Below, piece after piece: positions 52,548 through 61,634 of a stretch of DNA of 64,000 bases. The position numbers were made by a program, and so were the translations under genes. Every line of letters starts with the position of its first letter. The first letter of the stretch is position 1. A model generated the notes under the pieces. It had not been told where the DNA came from. It worked only from the letters and a program-made list of their open reading frames with translations, and searched no databases. Source of the stretch: Sphingomonadales bacterium. GTDB taxonomy: Bacteria > Pseudomonadota > Alphaproteobacteria > Sphingomonadales > Sphingomonadaceae. The stretch lies in contig JAIXWO010000021.1 of the NCBI GenBank assembly GCA_027491235.1, positions 186,001 to 250,000 on the forward strand, read 5' to 3'.

Positions 52548-54563
52548 TCAGTTCAGACGAAGGCCGATCCAGATCGTCCGCGGTGCCGCGCGTTCGATGA
52601 CGCCGGTTGCGCTGATCGCGGTTTCCACGCGGGCGTCAGTCACATTCTCCCCGCGCACGAAGACCGACATCCTGCCCGCCACCGGAACCACCGCGACCGC
52701 ATCCAGCGTCACCGCGTCGTTCAGTCGGCGGCTGTTTGAATCATCTTCAAATTGGGCAGAGACATAGCGCAACGTCGTGGACAGACCCCGCCAGCCGAGC
52801 GTCCCGCTCGCCGTGTGTGCAGGCACCTGTGCCGGGCGCAGACCATCCAGCGCCGCCGCCCTGCCCGATCCGCTGATCCGGGCATCGCTATAGGCATAGC
52901 TCGCCGCCAGCCGCCAATCGCCGCGCTCGATCCGGGCGTCGAGCTCTAGGCCGTTGCTGCGGACAGCATCGATATTCACGCGCTGGCGGTAAGCCCCGGC
53001 GACAAAGCCGACACCGGGGAACGTCCCCGGCCCCTGCGCCAGCGTGACATTGCCGATGGCGTCAGTCAGCTTGTTGGTGAAGGCTGTTGCGCGAAGTGAC
53101 ACGCCTTGGGCAGGCGTCAGATCGATGCCAAGTTCGGCCCCCTTCATCCGCTCGGGCGCAAGCGCGGGATTGGCCGCTGTCGCATCCGCCCCCACGCGGA
53201 ACGGGCGATAGAGTTCATTGAGCGTCGGCAGCCGCCAGCCGAGATAGGCTGCTGCCCGAAGCGTGACGATACCCGCATCATAGGCAAGCCCTGCCCGCGC
53301 CGTTGGTTCCCACCCCTGGCGGTCCGGTGCCAGCTCATTACGGATGCTGGCCCCTGTCGCCAGCGTGCGTTCGACCAAGCGGCCATCGCGGATCCACCAG
53401 CGGTCAACACGCACGCCGCCGGTCAGTGTCAGCGCCTCCAGCTTGGCCGAGAGCTCGGCAAAGGCACCTGCGGTATCGCTCTGCCCACCCGCCTCGCGGA
53501 TGCGCGTCGGCTTGCCCGCGACATAGGTGAAGAGCTCATTCGTCTCGCCCGTCGTCCTGCGGACATCAGCGCCCAGCCGCAGCTCGATGGCCTCACCCAA
53601 AGGCGGGCGGATTTCAAGTCGCCCGCCAAGCCCCGTCGAGGGGACGTTATACTGGTCCACCGATTGGGTAACGGTCGTCCGCGTTGCATCGACCGCCACC
53701 GCGCGGCTCGTGAACTTGCGCATCTGGACATAGCCCAGCGCCTGCACGCCCCAGCGTCCCTTATGGACCAGGCGGATGCTGGCATCGGCCCCGTCCCCGC
53801 CATTTTCAGATAGGATCGTCCCGCGTTCCCGCCGGTCGGTGAAGCCCATGACAGAGGCCTGAAGCTCAGTCTGTGCATCGAGAGGCGCAACGCCGCGCGC
53901 CGTGAGCGTCGCCTGCTCATAGGGAGCCGCAATGTCCGCAGGGCCACGTCGTGCGGCCACGATAGGGATGAAGCCATTACCCCGCGCATAGGTCGCAGAG
54001 AGGAAGCCAAAGCCTTGGCCAAGCTTGCCGGACAGCATCGCGCTGCCATCCACGCTTTCCCGGCTGCCATAAGCGAGGCTGCCGGTCAGGCCTTGGCCAG
54101 TCCCCAAGCTCTCCATCTCGATCGTGCCTGCAAGCGCGCCCGACCCATACGTGCCGGACCCGCCCCCACGCGTCACGCGGACGCTGCCAAGGCGTTCCGG
54201 CGCATAAGCCGGCCAAGTGATCCAGCCGCCAAAGGGGTCACTTTGCGGGACTCCATCGAGCACAAGCAAGGCGCGGCTCGACGCATTGCCGCCAAGGCCG
54301 CGCAAGGTCGCGCCCTGGCTGGTCGCATTGGCAGAGCGGGCGTCGCTGCGACGGAACTGGGTGAGGCCAGCCACATCGCGCAGGACATCTTCGATCCGGC
54401 CGGATGCCGTCGCGACGATCCGGTCCCGGTCGACCACGGCCACGTCATACGCCGCCTCACCGATGGAGGCGGGCAGCGGCTGGCCGGTGACGACGATCTC
54501 CTCCTCGGCAAACGCAGGCGCGGCAAAAAGAAGGGCGGCAGAAGCAAGCAGACGTGGTTTCAT
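52548..54563 (-). CDS. TonB-dependent outer-membrane receptor
   Basis: 671 aa from ATG 54563. A signal peptide (to about 19, AAPAFA), a TonB box-like EEEIVVTG, the plug domain (ATSQGATLRGLGGNASSRALLVLDGVPQSDP) and a 22-strand barrel ending in IWIGLRLN. Such receptors import siderophores, vitamin B12 or plant compounds. The substrate cannot be named; no cobalamin riboswitch or iron box is visible in the short 54-bp upstream gap. An ATG at 54572 is an alternative start. Confidence 0.92.
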   Translation of the reverse strand: MKPRLLASAALLFAAPAFAEEEIVVTGQPLPASIGEAAYDVAVVDRDRIVATASGRIEDVLRDVAGLTQFRRSDARSANATSQGATLRGLGGNASSRALLVLDGVPQSDPFGGWITWPAYAPERLGSVRVTRGGGSGTYGSGALAGTIEMESLGTGQGLTGSLAYGSRESVDGSAMLSGKLGQGFGFLSATYARGNGFIPIVAARRGPADIAAPYEQATLTARGVAPLDAQTELQASVMGFTDRRERGTILSENGGDGADASIRLVHKGRWGVQALGYVQMRKFTSRAVAVDATRTTVTQSVDQYNVPSTGLGGRLEIRPPLGEAIELRLGADVRRTTGETNELFTYVAGKPTRIREAGGQSDTAGAFAELSAKLEALTLTGGVRVDRWWIRDGRLVERTLATGASIRNELAPDRQGWEPTARAGLAYDAGIVTLRAAAYLGWRLPTLNELYRPFRVGADATAANPALAPERMKGAELGIDLTPAQGVSLRATAFTNKLTDAIGNVTLAQGPGTFPGVGFVAGAYRQRVNIDAVRSNGLELDARIERGDWRLAASYAYSDARISGSGRAAALDGLRPAQVPAHTASGTLGWRGLSTTLRYVSAQFEDDSNSRRLNDAVTLDAVAVVPVAGRMSVFVRGENVTDARVETAISATGVIERAAPRTIWIGLRLN

Positions 54564-54617
54564 GGCCTGCATGTGGCAGTGCCAGCCACAACATTAAAGG
54601 GGCAAGGTGGCGCTTTT

Positions 54618-55025
54618 CTATCCCGCCCAGCGATCATGCACCGGAAGATCGGTCGGCAGGCGGTGCCAGTCTTCAGCATCGCTCGCAAAGGCCGCGAACT
54701 CAGCGCCGCCGAAATCATCCTGATTGTCGAGGCTGCCCGCCTTGAGGATGACCCCCTGAGGGAACCCCGGCGCGCGGGTGAAAAGGTGTGTGCCACAATT
54801 GGGGCAGAATTCCCGCGTGACAGCGCCTTCAATGTCTTGGCGGGTAAAGCCCTTCACCTCGCCCTTGGTGATCTCAAAGCCTTCGTTGAGCACAGCCATA
54901 CCGATGACGGGCCCACCGCCCGAGATGTAGCGGCATTCGCGGCAATAGCATTCAAACTTCATGAAACCCGGCCCTGCGGCCTGATAGTGCACATCCCCGC
55001 AATAGCAGCGTCCGGTGATCGTCAT
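54618..55025 (-). CDS. GFA family protein (zinc-binding, glutathione-dependent formaldehyde-activating type)
   Basis: 135 aa. Three cysteine pairs, CYCGDVHY, ECYCRECRY and EFCPNCGTHLF, form the zinc site of the GFA/CENP-V fold. Members bind glutathione and act on formaldehyde or other thiols, but most are unassigned. It is downstream of the GST gene with a 12-bp gap. Confidence 0.88.
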   Translation of the reverse strand: MTITGRCYCGDVHYQAAGPGFMKFECYCRECRYISGGGPVIGMAVLNEGFEITKGEVKGFTRQDIEGAVTREFCPNCGTHLFTRAPGFPQGVILKAGSLDNQDDFGGAEFAAFASDAEDWHRLPTDLPVHDRWAG

Positions 55026-55037
55026 GAGAGTCTCCTG

Positions 55038-55679
55038 TCAGTCATAGCGCGCCGGCTTCACGGCGTCGGGATGGGCACAGGCGAACGGCTCCAATGCGGT
55101 TGCCCGCGCATCAATGGCGACGAGTGTCGGAAAGGCATCGAGCGGTGTTGCGACCCGCCGCGCATTGGCCATTTGCGGCACGAGGAAGACATCTGCCAAG
55201 CCCGGCACATCGCCCGACAGGAACGGCTTGGCGGGATTTGCCATTGCCTCAAGTGCGGTGAAGCCCTCGATGATCCAGTGCCGTGCCCATTGGTCGATTT
55301 CGGCCTGTGCCTGCCCAAGCTCATTTTTCAGATATTTGAGGATGCGCAGATTGTTGATCGGGTGGATGTCCGCTGCAATGACCATCGCTTTGGCCAGTTC
55401 TGCCGACCGCGCGGCTGCGTCTGCCGGAATCAGCCGGGGTTCAGCATAAGTGGTATCCAGCCAGTCGATGATCGCAAGGCTCTGCGTCAGGCGCAGGTCG
55501 CCCACCTCCAGCATCGGCACCAACCCTTGCGGATTGCGGGCCACATAATCGGGCGCGCGCTGTTCCCCATGGAGCAGACTGGTGTCGATGGCCTCATAGG
55601 CCACGCCCTTGAGATTAAGCGCAATCCGAACCCGATAGGCGGCGGACGACCGCCAATAATCGTAAAGCCGGACGGTCAT
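55038..55679 (-). CDS. maiA: Maleylacetoacetate isomerase (zeta-class glutathione transferase)
   Basis: 213 aa from ATG 55679, which overlaps the cytochrome stop (ATGA). The thioredoxin-like domain carries YDYWRSSAAYRVRIALNLKG, the SSA-R pair of zeta GSTs, and NPQGLVPMLEVGDLRLTQSLAII. It isomerises maleylacetoacetate in tyrosine breakdown using glutathione. Fumarylacetoacetase is not in the window. Confidence 0.9.
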   Translation of the reverse strand: MTVRLYDYWRSSAAYRVRIALNLKGVAYEAIDTSLLHGEQRAPDYVARNPQGLVPMLEVGDLRLTQSLAIIDWLDTTYAEPRLIPADAAARSAELAKAMVIAADIHPINNLRILKYLKNELGQAQAEIDQWARHWIIEGFTALEAMANPAKPFLSGDVPGLADVFLVPQMANARRVATPLDAFPTLVAIDARATALEPFACAHPDAVKPARYD

Positions 55680-56689
55680 TTCATCTCCCGAACCCATTGG
55701 CTGACGAGCGCGACGCCTTCCTCATGCGTCATAGACCGGCTCAGTTCCGGCATGGCGATGCCGGGCTCCGTGCTCGCCATCCGCGCGACCAGATAGGACG
55801 CCGCAGGATCGCCCGGCTTGATCGCAAAGTCGAGCCCGACACTGCCGCGCCCCGCAGCCGTCGGGCGCTTGCCAATGCCAAGGTTGGTGTCAGCCGGCTG
55901 GTCCCAATCAAGCCAGAGCCCGGATGTGTCCGCCGGACCCGCCTTGTTGTGGCAATGGCCGCAATTGACGTCCAGATAAGCCCGCGCGCGCAAGGCGACC
56001 GAGCCACTTTCGGGCTTGTCCCAAACCGGCATGGGCCGCACCGCTTGTGTCTTGCCGCTGAGCAATCCGGCCTGCGCCAGCGCCTGCAGCTGATGCCCGT
56101 CATCCAGATTGCGGACCTTGGGGCCAATCGGCGTCATGGCGGTACCGGACACATGGCAGCCCTTGCACTGATTGGCATTGGGCACGGCATAGCTGATGGT
56201 CCGCGTCTGCCCGTCCAAATGCGTCCAGCTGACGTCCATGCGCTGTCCGGCCCGCTTCAGCGTTGCCTCCGTCCCGTCTGCATTCCAGACATAGGGCAGG
56301 GCGACCCAGCCGCTGGCCCGGTGGATGAGCAAACGCGTTTCAAGAATGCGCAGGTCCTTTTCGGGGCTACGCATATCTGCGGGATAACCAAAGCTCTTGA
56401 TCAGCACGGTCCCGACCGGAAAGTCGAGCAACCCGTCGCCTGTCGCCTTCGCCTTCTTGCCCTTGGGCAGGTGCATGAAGCGGAACTTCTCCGCATAATC
56501 GGAGAAGAGCGGGGTGTTGAGATGATAGGGGACGACACCCGGCGCGGGCGTCTTTCCATCCACCAGCAGCCCGAAGTCCTGCAACCTCGGCGGCAGCGCG
56601 TCGCTCAGGATCAGGGCGTCATCCACCTGCGGCGACGGGCTGGCGCTGACCAGTCCCGCCCATGCCAACCCCAGCGCAAGCGCGCGCAT
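55676..56689 (-). CDS. SO2930 family diheme cytochrome c
   Basis: 337 aa from ATG 56689. A signal peptide is followed by two heme motifs, CKGCH (C175-H179) and CGHCH (C243-H247), in a protein resembling Shewanella SO_2930. The pairing with the adjacent beta-helix protein is the known context of this family. It is periplasmic and likely transfers electrons. The longer frame before 56689 lies inside the neighbouring gene. Confidence 0.87.
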   Translation of the reverse strand: MRALALGLAWAGLVSASPSPQVDDALILSDALPPRLQDFGLLVDGKTPAPGVVPYHLNTPLFSDYAEKFRFMHLPKGKKAKATGDGLLDFPVGTVLIKSFGYPADMRSPEKDLRILETRLLIHRASGWVALPYVWNADGTEATLKRAGQRMDVSWTHLDGQTRTISYAVPNANQCKGCHVSGTAMTPIGPKVRNLDDGHQLQALAQAGLLSGKTQAVRPMPVWDKPESGSVALRARAYLDVNCGHCHNKAGPADTSGLWLDWDQPADTNLGIGKRPTAAGRGSVGLDFAIKPGDPAASYLVARMASTEPGIAMPELSRSMTHEEGVALVSQWVREMK

Positions 56690-57894
56690 CACTTCGCCGC
56701 CGCCTCCATCGCAGCGGGCATGACGATGATCGGCAGGTCCTTTGCCGCTGCGGTCGCCGGGGCCGTATAAGCCGCCGGTTGCGCCAGCGAGATAGCCGCC
56801 CCTTGCGCAGGCAGATTGAGCGACACTGTCAGCACAGGGTCCTTGAGATGTACATTGGCCGCAGTCCCGCCAACGCCATCCCACAGCACGGACGGGAAAT
56901 TGCCGCCAAGCGCCGCCGCCAGTTCAGCGCCGCCCGGGAAGGCGGGTGCCCATCCGGCACGCCCATGCTGATTATCCCGCACGACGATGTTGCGTGCGCT
57001 GGGATCATAATTCTTGTCGTTAAAGGCCGACTGATAGGCGACGATCATGACGTTGGTCGTGCCGTTTTCGCCGATGATGTTGCTGAACACATGCACGTCG
57101 CGATTGGCCATCACCATGACGCCCGTGCCGGTCGGCACGCTCGCCACGATATTGCCCTTGGGTGCGAAATTGGGTGTGTCGTTCTTTTCCACACGGTTGG
57201 AAAAGACGCGGATGGAATGCCCGCCCTGTTGCGGCAGATTGGGCAGATCGAACACGAGGATGCCGCCGGTATTGTGCATGGCGAGGTTGGAATGCACGTC
57301 GGCGCTATAGCTGTTTTCGATCTCGATCCCGGCAACATTGTACATGGCAGTCGAATTGCGGACGATGATGTTCTTCGACTGGCCGACATAGATGCCGGCG
57401 TCCGAGGCGCCTTTGACGACCGCGCCGTCGATCAGCACATCGGTCGATTCCACTGGGTAGAGACCGTAAGCGCCGTTGGTTTCCTTGGGGCCACCCGTCC
57501 ATTCAACGCGGACATTGCGATAGACGATCCGGTCTGCACCCTTGGACTTGATGCCGTCGCCGCGCGAGTCTTCCACGGCAAAGTCACGCAGGACAACATC
57601 ATCGGAGGTGACGAGCAGACCTTCGCCTGCGCCCTTTTGGCCCTTAAAGCTCAGGATGGTGGCCGCAGGCCCGGCGCCCCGGACAGTCACGCCGTTGACG
57701 TCGAGCGACAGGCCATCGGTCAGGTCAAACCGCCCCGCGCCGATGTCGACAATGTCGCCGGGTTTCGCCTCAATCAGGGCGGCCTGCAGCCGTTCCTGTG
57801 CTCCATCGCCCGGTTCGACACGAAAAGTGCCCGCCTGAACGTGCGCAGTGGCCATTAAGGCTATGACTGCGGCTTGCATCGCTCTCCATTTCAT
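56689..57894 (-). CDS. Parallel beta-helix domain-containing exported protein
   Basis: 401 aa. A signal peptide (about 1-21) is followed by repeated short strands typical of right-handed beta-helices: GDIVDIGAGRFDL, DDVVLRDFAVEDSRGDGI, TDVLIDGAVVKGASDAGIYVGQSKNIIVRN, AGIEIENSYSADV. It resembles SO_2929 and partners the diheme cytochrome; together they may bind or oxidise a polysaccharide or surface ligand. It shares the TGATG junction with that gene. Confidence 0.85.
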   Translation of the reverse strand: MKWRAMQAAVIALMATAHVQAGTFRVEPGDGAQERLQAALIEAKPGDIVDIGAGRFDLTDGLSLDVNGVTVRGAGPAATILSFKGQKGAGEGLLVTSDDVVLRDFAVEDSRGDGIKSKGADRIVYRNVRVEWTGGPKETNGAYGLYPVESTDVLIDGAVVKGASDAGIYVGQSKNIIVRNSTAMYNVAGIEIENSYSADVHSNLAMHNTGGILVFDLPNLPQQGGHSIRVFSNRVEKNDTPNFAPKGNIVASVPTGTGVMVMANRDVHVFSNIIGENGTTNVMIVAYQSAFNDKNYDPSARNIVVRDNQHGRAGWAPAFPGGAELAAALGGNFPSVLWDGVGGTAANVHLKDPVLTVSLNLPAQGAAISLAQPAAYTAPATAAAKDLPIIVMPAAMEAAAK

Positions 57895-57957
57895 GGCGTA
57901 TTCATCGCACTGACATAGGTGTAAGCCAAGAAGAAATCTGAGTTGAGGAGTATATCG

Positions 57958-58371
57958 ATGCGTCTTGCCCCCTTCATCATCGCCTGCGCGGCGCTGGCAG
58001 CACCGGCCTTTGCCGCCGTTCCTGTCGCCGGGCGCTATTATACCGATGGCAAGGACAGCATCGTCCTCATTGGACCATGCGGCCCCGTCGTCTGCGGGAA
58101 GATCGCCAAGATCATCAAGGGGCCACCCGGCGGCGGACGCGCGCTCGACAGCAACAACCCTGATCCAAAGCTGCGGTCCCGCCCGATAGAGGGTCTTGTC
58201 ATCCTGTCCGACTTCAAGGACGCCGGTGGCGAATGGGAAGGCAAGATCTACGATCCGCGCGCGGGCAAGACCTATCGCTCCACCATGGTGAAGCAGCCCG
58301 ACGGCTCGTTGAAGGTGAAAGGCTGTGTCGGCCCCTTCTGCAAGGCCGTGAAGTTCACACCCGCCCCATAA
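57958..58371 (+). CDS. DUF2147 domain exported protein
   Basis: 137 aa from ATG 57958, 8 bases after TGAGGAG. A signal peptide (to about 20) precedes a domain with AGRYYTDGKDSIVLI, CGKIAKIIKGPPGG, VILSDFKDAGGEWEGKIYDPRAGKTYRS and LKVKGCVGPFCKA. Function unknown; DUF2147 proteins are short periplasmic beta proteins, common in Proteobacteria. Confidence 0.87.
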   Translation: MRLAPFIIACAALAAPAFAAVPVAGRYYTDGKDSIVLIGPCGPVVCGKIAKIIKGPPGGGRALDSNNPDPKLRSRPIEGLVILSDFKDAGGEWEGKIYDPRAGKTYRSTMVKQPDGSLKVKGCVGPFCKAVKFTPAP

Positions 58372-58377
58372 AGCGGC

Positions 58378-59325
58378 CTATTTCTTCAACCCGATCTCGA
58401 TCAGCCGCTGGACGAGAAAATCGTTCGCGGTGATCGGGTCTGGGTAGAGATTGGGGTGCTCCCCATCCACGCAGCTTGGCAGCGTTTCGATGAGGACATC
58501 GGACGCCAGATGCAGGAAGAAGGGCATCGAATAGCGCGGAATGTGGCGCCGCTCCGGCGGCGGGTTGAGCACGCGGTGGATCGTTGCGGGCAGGTGGTTG
58601 TTGGTCAGCCGTTCCAGCATGTCCCCGCAATTGATGACCATCGCGCCTTCAGGCGGCGTGATCGACAGCCAATCCCCCTGGCGGGTGAGCAATTGCAGCC
58701 CGCCCTCCTCAGCCCCCAGCAACAGCGTGATCAGGTTGATGTCGCCATGCGCGCCTGCGCGAATGCCCGGCGCTTCCTTCGGGATGGGCGGATAGTGCAA
58801 AAGCCGCATGATGGAATTGCCATAAGCGACAGCGGGATCAAACCAGTCAGGTGCGAGGCCGAGGTCGCGCGCAATTGCTGACAACAGGCGGTTGCCGACC
58901 GCGTCAAACGCGGCATACATCGCTTCAAACGTGGCCCGAAACGCCGGCAGTTCGGCGGGCCAGATATTGTCGGGCATATGATCGCGGAACCGGTGCCCGG
59001 GCGGCAGATCCCGCCCGACATGCCAGAATTCCTTCAGGTCCACATGGTCGGCATCCTTGGCGATTTCGGTGCCAAAGGGCGTATAGCCCCGCTGCCCCGC
59101 CAAATCCGATGTGTAATAGGACCGCTTCACCTCTTCCGGCAGCTCAAACAACAGCCGGGTCTGTTCCCACGCCTTGTCGATCAGCGCGCGGTCCACGCCG
59201 TGATCGGTGATAACCGCAAAGCCGAATGTGCGAAACGAGTCCCCAAAGGCTTGGGCAAAGCCATCCGGATCACGATCTTGTGCAGCGAGAGAAAGGGTCG
59301 GCAGATTCTTGAGCGTTTCGGTCAT
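58378..59325 (-). CDS. Isopenicillin N synthase family 2-oxoglutarate/Fe(II) dioxygenase
   Basis: 315 aa. The iron triad is H193-x-D195 (GAHGDINLITLL) and H250 (ATIHRV), and R264-x-S266 (RYSMPFF) binds 2-oxoglutarate. These enzymes hydroxylate or desaturate small molecules, but the substrate here is unknown. It is a single gene converging on DUF2147; a stem-loop lies upstream of its start. Confidence 0.87.
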   Translation of the reverse strand: MTETLKNLPTLSLAAQDRDPDGFAQAFGDSFRTFGFAVITDHGVDRALIDKAWEQTRLLFELPEEVKRSYYTSDLAGQRGYTPFGTEIAKDADHVDLKEFWHVGRDLPPGHRFRDHMPDNIWPAELPAFRATFEAMYAAFDAVGNRLLSAIARDLGLAPDWFDPAVAYGNSIMRLLHYPPIPKEAPGIRAGAHGDINLITLLLGAEEGGLQLLTRQGDWLSITPPEGAMVINCGDMLERLTNNHLPATIHRVLNPPPERRHIPRYSMPFFLHLASDVLIETLPSCVDGEHPNLYPDPITANDFLVQRLIEIGLKK

Positions 59326-59345
59326 GCCGACCGTTTACTCAGATT

Positions 59346-59385
59346 GCAGGCGTTGCGCATTTGAATTCTGCGCAACGCGGACTGC
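59346..59385 (-). other. Stem-loop between bactofilin and the dioxygenase
   Basis: A 10-bp perfect stem (GCGTTGCGCA with TGCGCAACGC) extended by TGCAG/CTGCA. No clear T-tract follows on either strand, so it may be a weak terminator, processing site or protein-binding site. Confidence 0.5.
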
Positions 59386-59391
59386 AGAGAT

Positions 59392-59784
59392 TTACTCGCC
59401 GCCGGCCGAGACCAGCTTGAGCTCACCAGATTGGGCTGCCTTTTGCGACAGGCGGCCGTCAACGCGTGCGCCGGTTTCAATTGAGATGCTCTCATAAGAA
59501 ACATCACCCGCAATGCGCGCGGCCCGTTCAATGACGAGTTCGGTCGCCACAATAGCGCCTTCGACAGCGCCTGCGATGGTCGCGCGCTGGGCAAGCACAT
59601 TGCCCTTCACCTGACCCGAAGCGCCAATCGTCAACGCAGCACAGGCAATGTCGCCCTGCACGGCGCCATCCAGATGGAGATCGCCCGATGCGCTGATATT
59701 GCCGGTGATGGAAACCTCTCCACCGATGAACGACATGCTGCCGCCTGTGCGCGGTGCCGCGTCTGATTTGCTACCCCATGCCAT
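59392..59784 (-). CDS. Bactofilin (polymer-forming cytoskeletal protein)
   Basis: 130 aa. The bactofilin core is clear: SFIGGEVSITGNISASGDLHLDGAVQGDI, ALTIGASGQVKGNVLAQRATIAGAV, ERAARIAGDVSYESISIETGARVDG. These proteins form filaments that place cell-wall or polarity factors. It has the short unstructured N-terminal tail typical of the family. Confidence 0.92.
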   Translation of the reverse strand: MAWGSKSDAAPRTGGSMSFIGGEVSITGNISASGDLHLDGAVQGDIACAALTIGASGQVKGNVLAQRATIAGAVEGAIVATELVIERAARIAGDVSYESISIETGARVDGRLSQKAAQSGELKLVSAGGE

Positions 59785-59906
59785 CGCTTATTTGCTCCTG
59801 CGATTATGTCTCTTGCCGCAGATGTAGGACGGGCCAAGGCGATTCGCCAAATCTGGCGCATTTTCAGGTAATTACTGCCTCTCAACCCCGTTTGGCCGTG
59901 CACTGA

Positions 59907-60128
59907 CTAAATAATCCCGCCGCCAATCGATAGACGGATCAGGCCAATGACAATCACCACGATATTGAGGTTGCGGCCCGCCGTCTTGTCCGACGTGGCG
60001 CCGATCCCCAGTCCGATCACGGCCAGCGGAATGATCGCCCAATTCGCCCAACCCAAAAGCGGGAAGAAAGCGATGGCAGCAAGGATCAAGGCCACAAAGC
60101 CGATCAGCAGGGACATGAGGTTGCGCAT
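59907..60128 (-). CDS. Small two-helix membrane protein
   Basis: 73 aa, no family recognised. Two hydrophobic helices (about 4-24 and 30-46, with a third possible at 56-70) and a short polar loop, ATSDKTAGRN. It stands alone between bactofilin and the lipoproteins. The even hydrophobicity and sensible start support a real gene. Confidence 0.55.
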   Translation of the reverse strand: MRNLMSLLIGFVALILAAIAFFPLLGWANWAIIPLAVIGLGIGATSDKTAGRNLNIVVIVIGLIRLSIGGGII

Positions 60129-60229
60129 GACATGAATGTGCGCAGCCCTGCGCTTGATTGCAAGGGGAACCGGCTTGACGCCAACGTGCGCAAGTGTATT
60201 ATTTGAGCAATACAGTCAGGAGACGACCC

Positions 60230-60775
60230 ATGCGTTCCCCCCTTTTGCTTCTCCCGCTCCTTATTGGCCTCGCCGGGTGTGAGTCCCAGACATCGGCAGA
60301 CAGTGCCGACGCAAACGCCAGCGGCACCAACATCAATGTCGCGGCAAAAGGCGATAGGGGGGAGGACATCCGCATCACAGCCGATGGCGATACGGGCAAA
60401 GTCTCCGTCAATTTGCCAGGCTTTGATGCCAATGTCCGCCTGCCCAAGGTCATGCTGAAGGACAGCAATTTCGATATTGACGGTGTGAAGCTGTATCCGG
60501 GGTCCACTGTTGCCAGCATCAATGTGCAAGGCGACACATCCGGTGCGGGAGATAAGAGCCGCGTCCAGATTATCTATACTGCACCAGCCGAACCCAAGCC
60601 GGTGCGCGACTGGTTCGTCAAAGCCTTTGCGGAAAAGGCCGTGGAGGCCAAGATTTCGGGCGAATCACTCATCGGCACATCGAAGGACGGCACGCCCTTC
60701 ACGATGACATTTGCTCCCGGAAAAGGCGGCTCAACGACCGGAATTGTGGTTCTGGACGCCAAAAACCCCGCCTGA
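60230..60775 (+). CDS. Lipoprotein A with C-terminal domain shared with the next gene
   Basis: 181 aa from ATG 60230, 7 bases after AGGAG. The lipobox LLIGLAGC anchors it in the outer membrane. The domain after about residue 95 (RVQIIYTAPAEPKPVRDWFV, then DGTPFTMTF) is similar in layout to the end of lipoprotein B. I do not recognise its family; the pattern suggests a conserved beta-alpha unit. Confidence 0.72.
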   Translation: MRSPLLLLPLLIGLAGCESQTSADSADANASGTNINVAAKGDRGEDIRITADGDTGKVSVNLPGFDANVRLPKVMLKDSNFDIDGVKLYPGSTVASINVQGDTSGAGDKSRVQIIYTAPAEPKPVRDWFVKAFAEKAVEAKISGESLIGTSKDGTPFTMTFAPGKGGSTTGIVVLDAKNPA

Positions 60776-60873
60776 GCGCTGCGTTAACCCCGAATCCGAA
60801 CGCGTTTACCCATATTTTCCGCGCATCCGCAGCGTTAGCGGCTGCATAACCATCTCCTGCTAAGGAGTTTGCT

Positions 60874-61563
60874 ATGCGACGCGTTCTTTCCTCTCTGCTT
60901 CTCGGGGCCTGTCTGTTGGGCGTGGCGGCGTGCGGCAATGATACGCCGACAGATGCCAAAGCGGACAAGCTGGATGAGCGACTGCTCGGCAAGGGCAATG
61001 CCGACCCTGTCCTGACGACCGCATTGGAAGACCAGATCATGGTCGATCCTTCGCTGGCCAACATGGCAAACCGCAATGCCGTGAAGGCCGCCGACGCGCC
61101 GATGACGGCACCGGTGCCGGTTGAAACGACCGGCCCAAGTGCTGCGGCTGAACGTCCGGCAACGCCGACATTGGGGCAGATCGCGGCCAATCAGGCGACG
61201 GCGGCGCGCGACAAGTTCACCGGCTGCGGCCTTGATGTCGATTATTCGATGCAATGGGCCAACCGCATTCCGGCAGATGTGCCGCTCTATCCGCGGGCGC
61301 GGGTAGATGAAGCCGCCGGGTCCGACATGCCGGGCTGCAAGCTGCGCGCCATCACCTTTACCACACCCGCCCCGCAGCGCGCAGTGATCGATTTCTATAT
61401 CGGACAGACCAAACGCAGCGGTTTTGCTTCCTCAACGCAGGTCAATGGCCGCGAAACACTGGTCGGCGGCACACGCGGCGATGGTGCGGCTTATTATGTC
61501 ATCCTGACGCCTGCCGAAGCTGGTGGCACGATCGTCGATCTGGTGCTCAACAACGGCGTCTAG
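60874..61563 (+). CDS. Lipoprotein B, tandem relative of lipoprotein A
   Basis: 229 aa. The lipobox LLGVAAC marks a lipoprotein. A low-complexity Ala/Thr/Pro region (60-110) leads to a C-terminal domain: GCGLDVDYSMQWANRIPADVPLYPRA, ITFTTPAPQRAVIDFYIGQTKRSGF, DGAAYYVILTPAEAGGTIV. This pattern resembles the last ~70 residues of the previous gene. AAGGAG precedes the ATG. Confidence 0.75.
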   Translation: MRRVLSSLLLGACLLGVAACGNDTPTDAKADKLDERLLGKGNADPVLTTALEDQIMVDPSLANMANRNAVKAADAPMTAPVPVETTGPSAAAERPATPTLGQIAANQATAARDKFTGCGLDVDYSMQWANRIPADVPLYPRARVDEAAGSDMPGCKLRAITFTTPAPQRAVIDFYIGQTKRSGFASSTQVNGRETLVGGTRGDGAAYYVILTPAEAGGTIVDLVLNNGV

Positions 61564-61634
61564 GCGCGCCACAGGGCTTTAGGGCCTGACGCCATTTGGT
61601 GTATAAGGCCCGTTCCGTTGCAGCGGTGGGGCTG

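Noticed and set aside
52250-54617. A cobalamin riboswitch or iron box for the TonB receptor
   Set aside because: Only 54 bases lie between the receptor start and the next gene, with no adenosylcobalamin box or Fur-like dyad.
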